Source of the DNA: Cohnella fermenti
GTDB lineage: Bacteria > Bacillota > Bacilli > Paenibacillales > Paenibacillaceae
DNA length: 64,000 nucleotides
Assembly: GCF_004801405.1 (NCBI RefSeq)
Contig: NZ_SSOB01000005.1
Location: forward strand, 124,001-188,000
Direction: 5' to 3'
The number at the start of each line of letters is the position of its first letter. Positions within the stretch are counted from its first letter, which is position 1. The notes below the pieces were generated by a model. That model was not told where the DNA came from and did not search any database. It saw only the letters and a program-made list of their open reading frames with translations. This document shows positions 51,401-61,301 of the stretch, piece by piece. The translations under genes were made by a program, and so were the position numbers.

Positions 51401-54400
51401 TCCGGAACGTATCCGCCGAAGACAAGGCGGAGAAAGCCGTCTCGGTCTTCAGCTCCGTTCTCAGGTAATACTCTCCTTGCGGCAGAAGACCGCGAATGTC
51501 GACGCCGCCGAGCGTGTCCGCCGAGCTCGCGTCGATAACGATCGTGCCCGACGCGGTTCCGTCCGCCGCAATGTCGCTTGCCTGCACTTCGATGTCCCGG
51601 GCGATAAGCAAGCCGGGATCGACTTCCTCGTCGGGATTCGGAACGGCGGACAGCTTGTCCTTGGACAGGTACAGGCTGACCGCATCGCCGACCGACGCGT
51701 TCTTGACGGTCCAGCTTGCCGTGAACCGGTCCGAATTGGCGGAGTCCGTCGCAAGCGCAGTCTCCGTCAAGGCCGGCTGAACGGGAACGTTCATCAGCTT
51801 GGTGCGGATCGGCCGATCGCTCGTCAGCGTCCAGTTGCCCGTCTTCGCTTCGCTCTCCGGCACCGCAATATAAAGCCTGCGGACGTCCGTCGATGCCAAC
51901 GCCTCCTGCTTCGTCACCGTCGTACCGTCGCTCTTGACGTCGCCTTCCCGAAGCGCCGGAATGATCTGCTCGAAGGCGGTCGCCCCGGAGTCGGTGATGT
52001 CTCCGACGACGATGCCGTACTCGCTTCCATCCTCGCGGGTCAGCTTCAGCTTCGGACGCTGCGTCTCGTCGTACTCGACCTCGAGCAGCGCATCTCCCGT
52101 TACCTTGTTCATCGGGATGCTGTGCACCTTGGAGCCATTGGACGTAACGATGCCGCCAATGCCAAGATTGCTCGATCCGTCGTCGATAAGAGAGATTCCC
52201 TCTCCGACGGCGGTGTACTTGATCTCCTGCGTCTCGTTCTCGTCGATCGCCTCGTTCTCCCAGGACGTCGCCAGCACCTCGACGCCTTCGCCGATCGCCA
52301 TAACCGTCGGGCCCAGCTCGGGGTCGTCGACGAGCAGGTACATCAGCGCGTCCTTGCCTTCCGGCGAGCCGTCCGTTCCGAAGGCGATGCCGCCGCCCCA
52401 GTAGTACGTGACGCCGAGGGAGAAGAACAACAGGCTGATGCCCGCCCACACCTTATCGTTGTTGGCGCCGGCGCGAACGCCGAAGCCGATCCCGCCGACA
52501 ACGGGAACGCTCTGGGGCACCTGCAGCTTGGCGCTGATCATGCCTTCGAAGTCGGTGCGATGCTTTTCCAGATTCTCGCCGATGAAGATGCTCGCCTTGC
52601 CGACGATAATGCCCCAGCCGGCCACGTCGACCGTGGCCCGCGCCGTGAGGAACATCGGACTTGCCCATTGGGTCTGGATAAGCGCCTCCGTCAGCATTTT
52701 GATCACGTCGTCGTCTTCCCCGAGCCCCAACGTGCCGACAACCTTAAACCCGGTCGACTTCAGCGTCAGATCGACCGTGCCGGAGAACACGGCGGGCTTC
52801 ACGCCCACCTTCATGTCGACGCCGGCCTCCAGCGTCAGCGGGATGTTCCGCTCGCCTCCGGCGATCGTGTTCGCCAGCTCGCGGACGGCTCCGCGAATGC
52901 TCGTAATGTAGGTAGCCACGGCCACCGTGATGCCCGGATCGGGCAGATCGGTTCCGAAGGCGATGACGTCGGGCAGTATTCGCCCGTCCGCTACCTGCTT
53001 AAACGCGAGCTCCGCCGTGATGCTCATCACCTTCTCCAGCTTGGCCTCGAATTTGATGCCGTAGCTGTTCTGAACATCGTACTTGTTCGGGTCCTTGTAA
53101 TGCGTAATGTCGATCTCGCCGCCGACCTTGTCGTCGCTGGTCGGCTTGAACAAGCCGATCGTCTTGTCCAACTGGAACTTCAGCGACGTGTCGATGCCGA
53201 CGAAGCCTTCCTGGTTGAAGATGACGTTCTTCACTTCGCCGTCGACGATAGCCAGCTTAATCGAGCCGCCGAAGGACACTCCGTCCTCTCTCAGAATGAA
53301 GTCTCTCAACTGTAGAGAGAAGCCGCTGATCGAGAAGCTAGGCGTCGCGAACAGCGATTGCCGGTTGAAGTAGACGTGGGACACCAGCAGGTTCTGGAAC
53401 GGATTGATCGCATCGGCGATCAGACCGTTCGCCCATTGGAGGTTGCCGTTCAGCGAATCGTCGCCGGGGTTGCGCGCGGATTCCCACTCCTCCTGCTCCG
53501 GCTCCACGGAGTAGCCCGTGCCGAGGCTCTTGTCGAAGCCATTGTAGAAGTCGACCGTCCATTCCCCTTTGTGGAAAATAAACCCGCTGTTCGCGATGCT
53601 TAACGTGCCGTCGCCGACCGCGAACAGGGAGTGGAGGAACGGAGTATCCGTATTGCCGCCCACGCGCGAGGCGAGCGGGAACTCGCCGACCGGGAAGCTC
53701 AGATCCTTGCCCTTGTAGGCAACGCTCTTGTTGATAATGGCAGGCTCCGCGTCGGTGCTGACCGTGTATTGAGCGTTCGCGCCCTCGCCCGACTGCACGA
53801 TGCTGCCGCGAACCTCCAGCACGATCTCCTGATGGTCGTCTTCCTCGGCCAGCTTGTCCTTGAACGCAGCCAAGGCATCTTCGGAATCGAACGCGTTCAC
53901 CGTGTAAACGGGCACGGCCGAGAGGTCGATCGCGTCTTTAAGGCTCAGGTCAGGATTCACCTTCTTCGCTGCGGTTGCGATCGCTCCGCTCGCGGCTTCG
54001 AGCACGGCCTTGTCGGACGAACGCTTGGCGATGAACTCGGAATCGCTTAAGGAACCGTACTCCTTCGGCAGCGCTTCGGCGAACCTCTCGCGATCCTGCG
54101 CCCCGCTCGCGGTCAGATCGAGCAGCCGCTTGGAGACGGCCAGAATGCTCGCCTTGCGAAGGCGGGTCTCCTCGTTCACGGTCACCTGGAACGTCGTCTC
54201 CGTCTCGAAGCTCAGCGCTTCCGCAATGTCGGCATCCGACTTGTCCTTGAAGTCGACGACAACGGAGTATTCGCCGAGCGGCAAGCTCTGGGCATCGATC
54301 GTCTCGATCGTCTTGCCCTCCGAGTCCACCAGCTCGCCGCCGCGGAAAACAATTCTCATGTCGCCGGCGAATCCGTTGCCGAGCGGCTGCGTCGTGACCG

Positions 54401-56096
54401 AGCTGCTCACGGGCACCTTGTAGCGATCCCCGCTCTTCGCATTCTTCAAGTAGAGTTCGAAGTTGGAGGACGAATTCAGCTCGACGCTTCCCGGGTCGTA
54501 CGCCGCAATATTGGACACGTTGAGAGAGATGTGCTTATCGTCCTTGTAGTACAGCTCTCCCGGAGTCATCGCGTATACGATCGTCGGGCTCAGCTCGCCG
54601 ACCGGTGGCAGGAACACGAAGTTCGCCTTGGAGGATTCATAGACGGCGCGAATCTCTGCCTCTTCCTCCGGAGCGGCTTCCGCGAGCTTGGTCTCAAGCT
54701 TCTGCTCCGTCTCGGGACTGCTCACCGATACCAAGTATTGACGGGTCGTCGGCCACGGCCGGCCGGACGCCTTCACCCTCCACTTCGCCGAGATGATCTC
54801 GCCAGGCTTGTAAGGGATAACCTCGATCCCTTGGGAGGCTTCCTCCGGCGGAATGTCCTTCTTGAACTCCAACGTCTGGGCGGAGCCTCCCAGCTCCCGG
54901 CCCGACTCGTCCACGAATGTCAGCCCGTTCTCAAGCTGCAGCGTGACCGTAATCTTGCTGTGCTCCATGTCGTACATGGCCAGGTTCTCGATCTCCGCGT
55001 TGATCTCGAAGATGCCGTCGTTCTCGTAACCGGTCTCCTCTTCGTTCGCGGCGAGCTTCTGAACCGTGTCGAGGAAGCGCACGTCGAACACCTTGTCCGG
55101 AGCGACGATCTCCCCGAGCCCGTAGACGACCTCGTACGTCTTGCTCGCTCCCGCCGCGATCGGATCGGGCTGCCAGTAGTAGGCGACAGCCGTGTCGGCC
55201 GTGCCGTATTCGTTCGTGTTCAGGGTAAAATCCAGGTTCTCGTTCGGCTCGTAATCCCACTTGGAATTGGCCAGGCCGTTCCAATGGCCGACAATCATCT
55301 CGTCGACGATGTTGATGCCGCCCTCGAACAGGTTGTTGAAGCCGTAGGCGATCACGTTCGTCGCCAGCGGATTGCTCAGGTCGAGCCGGTCCCGCATGAC
55401 CCAATACGCGGGCAGCTTGTGAAGGTTGTAGGCTTGCTCGTCGACATTGATATCGTAGCCCAGATCCTCCGGCTCGTGGACAAGCTTGCGCTCCACGGAG
55501 AGAGGCTGCAAGTAGTTCTGCCCGATCTGGAAGGCGGGCCCGTCGTTGCCGCCGATCGACGTGTCGAGCAGCACACGGGTGCCGACCTCGACCGTCGAAT
55601 CGGTCGTGTTGTCCACCTGATAGGAGATTCGTACGTTGCCCGCGTTCTCCAGATCGTCCGTCAGGATCAGCGTGATGATCTGACTGATTCGGATTCCCTT
55701 GATCGTCCATACGGTGATCAGGCTCTCGGTGCCGTCGTCATTCTTGACGATAACCGGCTCGGTCACCTCCGAGAACCAGTCGACTGCCAGCTTGTACGGG
55801 TTGCCGAAGATAAACTCGGTGCCGTCGATCTTGAACGTCGTGAACGATGTCTCGGGATTGTCGCCCTCGAAGATCAGATCGACGTTGCCGTCCTTCTTGC
55901 GGATCGGTTGGCCGTCCACCGTGCGGACGCTGTAACGGCCGCTCGCATTGTCGACCGTAACCTTGACGTAGCCGTTCTCGATCGAGGTCGTCTCGGCCGA
56001 GGCGACGACGCCGGCAATCGAATGCAGGGGCACGCTCGTCAGGATCAGGACGGCTGCCAAGAGCATCGCAATCGCTCGTAATGCAGTTCTATTCAT
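48429..56096 (-). CDS. Giant SLH-anchored surface protein (2555 aa)
   Basis: Signal peptide (about 1-34), then an N-terminal beta-rich domain (ENGYVKVTVDNASGRYSVRT, to about 400). A long central region follows without clear repeats. Bacterial Ig-like segments are at about 1500-2050 (TVDTTAPMIYLDAPDGGFRSVGG, then a Big-type LKLSAPSEIASGGGPVQLEAVVEYEDGS). Three SLH repeats are at about 2355-2555 (SFKDTNGHWAAEAIDDLASR, FSDVSEKAWYYQAVHTA, GRFGPNDKTTREQAMVILAKALRLTG). AAGGAG is 7 nt before the ATG. It lies 24 nt downstream of the 1726-aa gene, so the two are co-transcribed. No enzymatic motif was recognised; adhesion or a cell-envelope lattice role is the default inference. Confidence 0.85.
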   Translation of the reverse strand: MNRTALRAIAMLLAAVLILTSVPLHSIAGVVASAETTSIENGYVKVTVDNASGRYSVRTVDGQPIRKKDGNVDLIFEGDNPETSFTTFKIDGTEFIFGNPYKLAVDWFSEVTEPVIVKNDDGTESLITVWTIKGIRISQIITLILTDDLENAGNVRISYQVDNTTDSTVEVGTRVLLDTSIGGNDGPAFQIGQNYLQPLSVERKLVHEPEDLGYDINVDEQAYNLHKLPAYWVMRDRLDLSNPLATNVIAYGFNNLFEGGINIVDEMIVGHWNGLANSKWDYEPNENLDFTLNTNEYGTADTAVAYYWQPDPIAAGASKTYEVVYGLGEIVAPDKVFDVRFLDTVQKLAANEEETGYENDGIFEINAEIENLAMYDMEHSKITVTLQLENGLTFVDESGRELGGSAQTLEFKKDIPPEEASQGIEVIPYKPGEIISAKWRVKASGRPWPTTRQYLVSVSSPETEQKLETKLAEAAPEEEAEIRAVYESSKANFVFLPPVGELSPTIVYAMTPGELYYKDDKHISLNVSNIAAYDPGSVELNSSSNFELYLKNAKSGDRYKVPVSSSVTTQPLGNGFAGDMRIVFRGGELVDSEGKTIETIDAQSLPLGEYSVVVDFKDKSDADIAEALSFETETTFQVTVNEETRLRKASILAVSKRLLDLTASGAQDRERFAEALPKEYGSLSDSEFIAKRSSDKAVLEAASGAIATAAKKVNPDLSLKDAIDLSAVPVYTVNAFDSEDALAAFKDKLAEEDDHQEIVLEVRGSIVQSGEGANAQYTVSTDAEPAIINKSVAYKGKDLSFPVGEFPLASRVGGNTDTPFLHSLFAVGDGTLSIANSGFIFHKGEWTVDFYNGFDKSLGTGYSVEPEQEEWESARNPGDDSLNGNLQWANGLIADAINPFQNLLVSHVYFNRQSLFATPSFSISGFSLQLRDFILREDGVSFGGSIKLAIVDGEVKNVIFNQEGFVGIDTSLKFQLDKTIGLFKPTSDDKVGGEIDITHYKDPNKYDVQNSYGIKFEAKLEKVMSITAELAFKQVADGRILPDVIAFGTDLPDPGITVAVATYITSIRGAVRELANTIAGGERNIPLTLEAGVDMKVGVKPAVFSGTVDLTLKSTGFKVVGTLGLGEDDDVIKMLTEALIQTQWASPMFLTARATVDVAGWGIIVGKASIFIGENLEKHRTDFEGMISAKLQVPQSVPVVGGIGFGVRAGANNDKVWAGISLLFFSLGVTYYWGGGIAFGTDGSPEGKDALMYLLVDDPELGPTVMAIGEGVEVLATSWENEAIDENETQEIKYTAVGEGISLIDDGSSNLGIGGIVTSNGSKVHSIPMNKVTGDALLEVEYDETQRPKLKLTREDGSEYGIVVGDITDSGATAFEQIIPALREGDVKSDGTTVTKQEALASTDVRRLYIAVPESEAKTGNWTLTSDRPIRTKLMNVPVQPALTETALATDSANSDRFTASWTVKNASVGDAVSLYLSKDKLSAVPNPDEEVDPGLLIARDIEVQASDIAADGTASGTIVIDASSADTLGGVDIRGLLPQGEYYLRTELKTETAFSALSSADTFRIVDPLAPDEVEAIDLKAAGNGMFDVAFRPVEHKAGQEDAQYGYVFTALDKDGNVYEPFGEVMYTEEQLESSLQDGEYRLTLGGWSLVGKPKLDEEGNLLRDSAGNIVMDNVEDRYTGLETGKQYSIGIQTVRIPSDGDGASDNMRFAETAYSASVLLPVPAKPVLSIEGKTLQNNRYDLMTNETVQEISLSADQPNVIVEAYADDESLGSVELGAKGTAGKLKLTRFATDGTYAVELRARNKATGDYSVSMLYLTVDTTAPMIYLDAPDGGFRSVGGQVVLKGTSNADATLTVSNADTREALATYKPDDKGEFAIDVPTSSANKTIRLRIEARDEAGNANSAVTEVLNDDLKLPKKLKLSAPSEIASGGGPVQLEAVVEYEDGSRGLADASKLTFAVEQGDSNALLSADGQLVGRREGSALITVDYTPWEGLTLTSSDVVSISAAEGESVPTTMGTIKASTAGTGRKGESRVLVTSVGHNGNMTGSELAYRIYSDKDQAVLPTFDQDISAWRTLPASGVIEANDGEYVVVAKRLKDEPKLTVASSPAIRVYEYIASPTSGAAGIITIGGVSIDISRGGSSIKLPLLLNGTSTEGLIVADVDAEAGTYRLTVKPAREAFLASIEKGNLTLSLPVKGGIGSLSFELDAELIQAMQRNNVTLDIETDSGRYILNPQALDLKEIAALYLGKALKEIAISVTVAKASAESIKLDKKTTLVGEPVEFRIEAAANGKSAELRRLASFVEREIPLPAGVTEQGVSTAIAAEEDGTPRHAPTRIVVREGKYYAHVSSMSNSVYALIDRDSSFKDTNGHWAAEAIDDLASRLIVSGTGEGLFQPSLDMTRAEFAAILVKALGLAPAAAGGTAFSDVSEKAWYYQAVHTANSYGLIGGYGNGRFGPNDKTTREQAMVILAKALRLTGHGATVGQAEAADILAAFADVSASSAWARSDMASAVKTGLFTGQKADRLAPKALVTRAEIAVAVRRLLKASELLD

Positions 56097-56120
56097 GGAT
56101 TTGCTCCTTTTGCCTTCCGT

Positions 56121-59100
56121 TTAGTAGACCTTGCTGACGAGCAGAGTCGCATATATCCGTTCCCTCTCCTGGTTGCGGACGATAATCGTGTACCATCCCG
56201 CCTTCGGGAAGGTCACGGTGAAGTTGCCTTCGACAAGCTGCTTATACGTCAGCTTGGTCGCGATATACTTCATCTGTCCTTCGCGCACGAGACCGGAATA
56301 GTACAGCAGGTCGAACGTTCCCGCTTCGTTGATCGCCTTGCCGGTTCCGCCGTTCGTCTTGATGACGTTATAATTCAGGACGTTAAAGGTTACGGTCGCA
56401 CTGCTTACGATCGCCGTCTCCGATTCCACCTCGGACAGCGGTTGCCCGTTCGCCGTGACGAACATGCCGTCCGTCGACCTTGCGTAGACGATCTGGGTCG
56501 CCGTGCTCTCGTTGCCAACCTGATCCCGCGCGATGTACTTCACGAGATGCTTGCCTGCCTTCGACAGGTCGAGCGGCCGGTCCTCGTATTGGCCGCCGAC
56601 CAGCACCTGCTCGACGATCCGGACGGCGATGTCCTCGGTAGCGGATACGTTGTCCGTCACGGCATAGCCGCCCAGATCGGTCGCGAAGTCGAAGTCGGCC
56701 TTGTTCAGCGCGACAGAGACCGACGATTGGTTCAGCTTCAGTGTCGGCGCCTCGTTATCGAGCCCTTCGATGACGAACGATTGGCTTAACCGGTTGCCCA
56801 ACCGGTCCGTCAGCACCAAGGTCGCCTTCTGGTTGTCCGCATAATCCCGCCTGAACGAGGAGACCGGCTCGCTGCCGATGGTGATGGTGTTCTCCGGTAT
56901 CGAAGACGCCTCCAGCTCGAACGAGACACGAATCTTGCCCTTGGAATACGTCTTGCCGTCGATGGTGGCCAGATTCTCGGCCGACACCTCGTTGCCGTTG
57001 CCGTCGACTCGGGTCAGAGTCGTCTTCTTCAGCTTCGGCAGACTCGTCACCAGCGCCTGGAGCACCGGCGTCTTCACGACCGTCGTGTTGCCCGCCCTAT
57101 CCATAATGGTGAACGAGGCTTGCTTGCCGCCGGTCATGACAATCGTCGAATCCAGCCCGCCCGCGCTGTTCGCGGACACTTGATAATCCAGCTCTCCGCC
57201 TTCCTTCGGCTTGATCTCCGCAACGATCCGGCTGGTCGCCAGCACGTTGTCCGTCGTTGGAAGGACCCCATAATTGACGCTATTGCCCTGCGAGTCGTAG
57301 CCGTTCCCGAGGCTGTCCACGACGATCATCCCGAATTCGGATGAGATCAGCGCCTTCAGCTCGTTGTCATTGTAGTGAAGCGCGATGTCCGCCTCCGGAG
57401 GCATCGTATCGATGTTGCTCACAACCGCCGTCGCCGTGCCCGTGAACCCGACCGCGTCCTCGTATTCGAACGTGAATTCCCCGTTCTCCTTGAACGTCTT
57501 GGACGACGTATCGAGATTGGTGATGCGAATCGGCTCGCTCGACTTCAGGCTTGCAACGACCGAACCGTTGGTTGGGGCGATCGTGGAATACTTCACCTGG
57601 ACGACCGGCTCCGTATCGTCGAAGTTCGAGACGACGATGAACACCACGGCCTCCTTGCTCCCGTCCTTGACAGCGAACGAGTAGCTTCCGTTCTGATAGA
57701 TCCGGTACCGCTCTCCCGCCGCGATCGTCTCCGGCATCTCCGGATTCGCTTCGGTCGGTTCAATCGTCTTGCCCGCCGTCTGGTCGAAGACAATGTCGAG
57801 GCCGTCGTTCTGCCCTCCGGCCGACCGCTTCTCGCCGCCCCGCACCGGCTCGATCTTCTCCAGCGAAGCGAGCGCATACGCCGGTGTTTCTTGCAAATTC
57901 AAGCTCGGCGAATAAATCTCGCTGATGTTCGTTCCGTAATACCCCTTGAACTTGACCTTGATCCGATCCGCCAGAACGTCGGCATCGTCCGTGTCGACCG
58001 GCACGCCCACATAGTTCGTATAGGGGCGCCAGGTGCTCCAGTTCGTCCCTCCGTTCGAGGAGACGGAATAGAAGTAGCCGACCTGGGACGGCACGTCGAC
58101 CTCCAGCTTCAGGATCGCTTCGTATTCGCCGCCGCCTTCATCCTCCACCTTGATTAATCCGGCGCTGCCGACCGGAGGCTCGTCGCTCAGCAGGAATGTC
58201 GCGAACACGCTGCTCGTCTTGTAGATCGCGCCGTTGCCCAGGCTGTCCTTGGCGTATACGTACAGGCGATAATTGCCGTTATCCGCCTTGTCGTCCACAG
58301 AGAGCGCAATCTCGCCGCTCGAAGGCGCCTGCTTCCAGCCTGAGGAGTCCTTGTCCGGCGCCGTCTCTTCAACGCCTTCCGTCACCTTGACCCATTGGTA
58401 GAGCACATTCTTCGCGGCGACGCCTGCGAAGTCGACAAGCGAGTCCTCGACGGCAATCATCGTCGACTGCTCCGGCATCGGGTACAGATAACCCTGGCTG
58501 CTGAACGTTACCGTCGGAGGCAAATGGTCGAACTTGTACTCCTTGAAGTAATAGTAATAACGGTTCATGTCCTGCTGCTTCACCTTGATGTGCACGTAAA
58601 CCGTGCCGTTCCAGGTCTGATCGGGCGATATCTCGTACTTGGCTCCCGCCTCTCCGCTCAGCGTCGCTTCCGCGGCAGGCTTCTCGAACGTCTTCCAGCC
58701 GGTCGCCGCATCCGGGCGCTCGGAGGAAGCCGAGTATTGGTATTCGATCGTGTCGATCGGCACGCCCGCAATCGTGAAGTCCGGTCCGTCATTGATCGCA
58801 TACGTGCCCGGATACGTCTCGAATTGCGTGAAGATGACGAGCACGTCCACCTCGAGCAGCTTCGCAACCGTCTCGTTGCCGGCTTCGTCGATCGCCTTGC
58901 CGTAGAGCTCGTACATGCCGCCCTTGTCGATGGCCGGGTCGTTCAGCGTCGACACCGTGGCCTTGCCCTGCTCGTTAAGCGCGGCATCCTGCCACGCGCC
59001 CGAATCGGGCTGCTCTCCCGGCTTGACGAACTGATACTGAACCTTCCCGTCCTTGATCGAAGAGGTCGGGTCGGAAGCCGTGATCGTGGCCCGTACATTG

Positions 59101-61301
59101 TCTGTCTTGTTGTCGGCGATATCGCCTCCCGAGACGGAAGGCTTGTCGTTGTCGAGCTTCAGCTCGCCTACGCTATACGCCCAGTTGGAGTCGTCCTCCA
59201 TGAAGTCGGACAGCGGCCACTGCTCCAGGTTGTCGTATTCGGCCAGCCCTGGCAGAATGTTCTGCCGGAAGTTCGTCTCGATCTCCATCGGCGTCGCGTC
59301 CGGATTCTGAGCGAGGTATTCCGCCCGCTGGGCGCTGCCCTTCTCGTACTGCTTCAATTGGCGCGCCGAATCCCAAGTCATGTCGGCCGCCCAAGTGTGC
59401 AAGTACCACGAGCCGCTGCCGCCTTCCGCTTCCGGCGGAAGCGGGATGGTTGCGCCATTCTCCGCAACGCCCAGAACGACATCCTCATAGCCGGACGGAT
59501 ACAAGTCCTCGGAAGGCTGCTTCAGTGCCAACGAGTAGCGCTTGATCGCCGCGAAGCGATCGTCCTCCTTGCCCGCGAACGGATCGTCCGGGCTGCGGCT
59601 GATCCAGTAATACACCAAGCCCGAGCCGGAGCCGGGACGGAACAAGCCCTTGCTCGCCTGGCCGTTCAGATCGGGATCGCTCGCCTGAAGGACGAAGGAA
59701 CCGCCGCTCACATATTGTCCGGCCGGCACCTCGACCCCCTTCTCGTTCTTGAAGCCGAAGCCGATGTCGGGGGCGGTGTTGTCGATCGACAGGTCGGCCC
59801 AGGCGATCGACTTGACCGTCTCGGTCAAGTAATTGTGAGCGTAGTCCCAGAGCGCCTTGCCGTCTCCCGGAGCGTCCGGGTGCTCCAGTGCCGTCGTGTT
59901 CAGCGTTGCCGTCTCCACGTCCTTGCCGTCCGGCACCGTGGCGACGAACGTCCAGGTCGCGGTGTTCGAGCCGCTCTCGTACTCGGCCGTCATGCCGTTC
60001 GCGAATGCAAGCCTCGTGTTCTCCGTCGACGAGTTGGCGGCCAGCACCTTCTCGTTCAGGTTGACGTCGAAGCGAATCTGCTTGCCTCTGTTCAGCACGA
60101 GCCCGGTCAGAATGTCCGGCTGCACGCCGTTCTTCACCGCCGAATATTGCGGCGGCCGCGCATCGATGATCGTGCGATAGGTTCCCGCGGGGTTCGCATT
60201 GTCCGCGAACGGAACGACGCCGATTCCGGTCAACGTTGCAAGCGGATTGCCCGCCCCGTCGACGAAGCCCGCGTCATTGATGCGCTGAAGCAAGGTCGGG
60301 CGATCCTCGTCGGATGCCTTCGTCAGGCGCGTCGGGTCGAGCGGCGCGTTGCCGGAGCTGTCGTTCGCCGCCGCCGTGTACTTCAGGTTAAACGACGTTC
60401 TTGAGTTGTCCAATAGAGTCAGAGCACCGGAAGCGAAGCTCGAGTAGCCGGCGTCCACGCTTGATAGATAGTAAATCGAGGGATCGAAGCCGTCTCCTCC
60501 CGGATTGTTGAACAGCTCCGTGCGCAGGAAGTTGTACTTGCCGTCGATCCGGTCCGAAGCGTCTTCCGCCGTGGAGGGGAACACCGGCTCGCTGAAGTTG
60601 AGCGCCAGGTTGGCCGACGTGCCCGCTTTGAGGAACAGCTCGTTCTTCATAACTGCGGGGTCGTCGTTGTAGCGGACCGTACCGTCCGTCGTGAACGTGT
60701 TGCCTGCGTAGGTCGGCACGTCGATGTCCGCGAAGTAGAGTTGCAGGTCGTTGAATTCGCCGGAGAGGATAAGAGAGTTGAGATTAATCTCGATTGTATC
60801 GTTCTGTCCGAATGGAATCCAACCCGATGTAACGCTTTTTCCATTTTCGGCAATTCCGCCGTATTTTTCGCTGCCGTTTACGAACACTTTGACTTCCGTC
60901 CACGCGTCTCCAATAAATTTGCCGGAATTGAACAGCAACCGTGCGGTACCGCCTTGAGCTAACCGTTTTAAGGTCGGATTTTGACTGACGTTGATTTTAG
61001 CACTGAATTCGTTATTCTTGAATAATTCGAAGACGACTCCCGTAGAGGAATACGATCTGGTTGTCGTGACAGACGTTCCTTCAGCCTTGCCCTTGAACAT
61101 CGGGAAGCTGTTCGCGCTGAAGTCGCTGAAGCTCGTATTCCAGCTCGTCATGTCGCTCCGGTTGACAATCTTGCCGCCGCCCGGCACCACAACATCCACG
61201 TAATCGGTTGCCGCCGATACGCCGGAAACAGACGGCCATCCGGACAGCATTAATGCGCAAGCCAATAGTGCAGCGATGACTTTCCTGATTCTCCTCGTCA
61301 T
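56121..61301 (-). CDS. Giant secreted Ig-like-domain protein (1726 aa)
   Basis: Signal peptide (MTRRIRKVIAALLACALMLSGW...), an N-terminal lectin-like beta region (TARLLFNSGKFIGDAWTEVKVFVNG), then a long series of Ig/cadherin-like domains with motifs such as SIDNTAPDIGFGF, DEAGNETVAKLLEVD, DRAGNTTVVKTPVLQ and YIARDQVGNESTATQIVYA. No SLH, LPXTG or C-terminal membrane helix, so it probably rides on a partner, the obvious one being the SLH protein encoded next. ATG at 61301 overlaps the protease stop as ATGA and has GGAGG 7 nt upstream, so production is coupled to the protease. Confidence 0.85.
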   Translation of the reverse strand: MTRRIRKVIAALLACALMLSGWPSVSGVSAATDYVDVVVPGGGKIVNRSDMTSWNTSFSDFSANSFPMFKGKAEGTSVTTTRSYSSTGVVFELFKNNEFSAKINVSQNPTLKRLAQGGTARLLFNSGKFIGDAWTEVKVFVNGSEKYGGIAENGKSVTSGWIPFGQNDTIEINLNSLILSGEFNDLQLYFADIDVPTYAGNTFTTDGTVRYNDDPAVMKNELFLKAGTSANLALNFSEPVFPSTAEDASDRIDGKYNFLRTELFNNPGGDGFDPSIYYLSSVDAGYSSFASGALTLLDNSRTSFNLKYTAAANDSSGNAPLDPTRLTKASDEDRPTLLQRINDAGFVDGAGNPLATLTGIGVVPFADNANPAGTYRTIIDARPPQYSAVKNGVQPDILTGLVLNRGKQIRFDVNLNEKVLAANSSTENTRLAFANGMTAEYESGSNTATWTFVATVPDGKDVETATLNTTALEHPDAPGDGKALWDYAHNYLTETVKSIAWADLSIDNTAPDIGFGFKNEKGVEVPAGQYVSGGSFVLQASDPDLNGQASKGLFRPGSGSGLVYYWISRSPDDPFAGKEDDRFAAIKRYSLALKQPSEDLYPSGYEDVVLGVAENGATIPLPPEAEGGSGSWYLHTWAADMTWDSARQLKQYEKGSAQRAEYLAQNPDATPMEIETNFRQNILPGLAEYDNLEQWPLSDFMEDDSNWAYSVGELKLDNDKPSVSGGDIADNKTDNVRATITASDPTSSIKDGKVQYQFVKPGEQPDSGAWQDAALNEQGKATVSTLNDPAIDKGGMYELYGKAIDEAGNETVAKLLEVDVLVIFTQFETYPGTYAINDGPDFTIAGVPIDTIEYQYSASSERPDAATGWKTFEKPAAEATLSGEAGAKYEISPDQTWNGTVYVHIKVKQQDMNRYYYYFKEYKFDHLPPTVTFSSQGYLYPMPEQSTMIAVEDSLVDFAGVAAKNVLYQWVKVTEGVEETAPDKDSSGWKQAPSSGEIALSVDDKADNGNYRLYVYAKDSLGNGAIYKTSSVFATFLLSDEPPVGSAGLIKVEDEGGGEYEAILKLEVDVPSQVGYFYSVSSNGGTNWSTWRPYTNYVGVPVDTDDADVLADRIKVKFKGYYGTNISEIYSPSLNLQETPAYALASLEKIEPVRGGEKRSAGGQNDGLDIVFDQTAGKTIEPTEANPEMPETIAAGERYRIYQNGSYSFAVKDGSKEAVVFIVVSNFDDTEPVVQVKYSTIAPTNGSVVASLKSSEPIRITNLDTSSKTFKENGEFTFEYEDAVGFTGTATAVVSNIDTMPPEADIALHYNDNELKALISSEFGMIVVDSLGNGYDSQGNSVNYGVLPTTDNVLATSRIVAEIKPKEGGELDYQVSANSAGGLDSTIVMTGGKQASFTIMDRAGNTTVVKTPVLQALVTSLPKLKKTTLTRVDGNGNEVSAENLATIDGKTYSKGKIRVSFELEASSIPENTITIGSEPVSSFRRDYADNQKATLVLTDRLGNRLSQSFVIEGLDNEAPTLKLNQSSVSVALNKADFDFATDLGGYAVTDNVSATEDIAVRIVEQVLVGGQYEDRPLDLSKAGKHLVKYIARDQVGNESTATQIVYARSTDGMFVTANGQPLSEVESETAIVSSATVTFNVLNYNVIKTNGGTGKAINEAGTFDLLYYSGLVREGQMKYIATKLTYKQLVEGNFTVTFPKAGWYTIIVRNQERERIYATLLVSKVY

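Noticed and set aside
49908..53315. Very long open frame (over 1100 codons) on the plus strand inside the 2555-aa gene
   Set aside because: It is antisense to a clearly coding gene in GC-rich DNA, has no ribosome site and its translation is Arg/Gln/Asp-rich with no recognisable domain. It is a codon-bias shadow.
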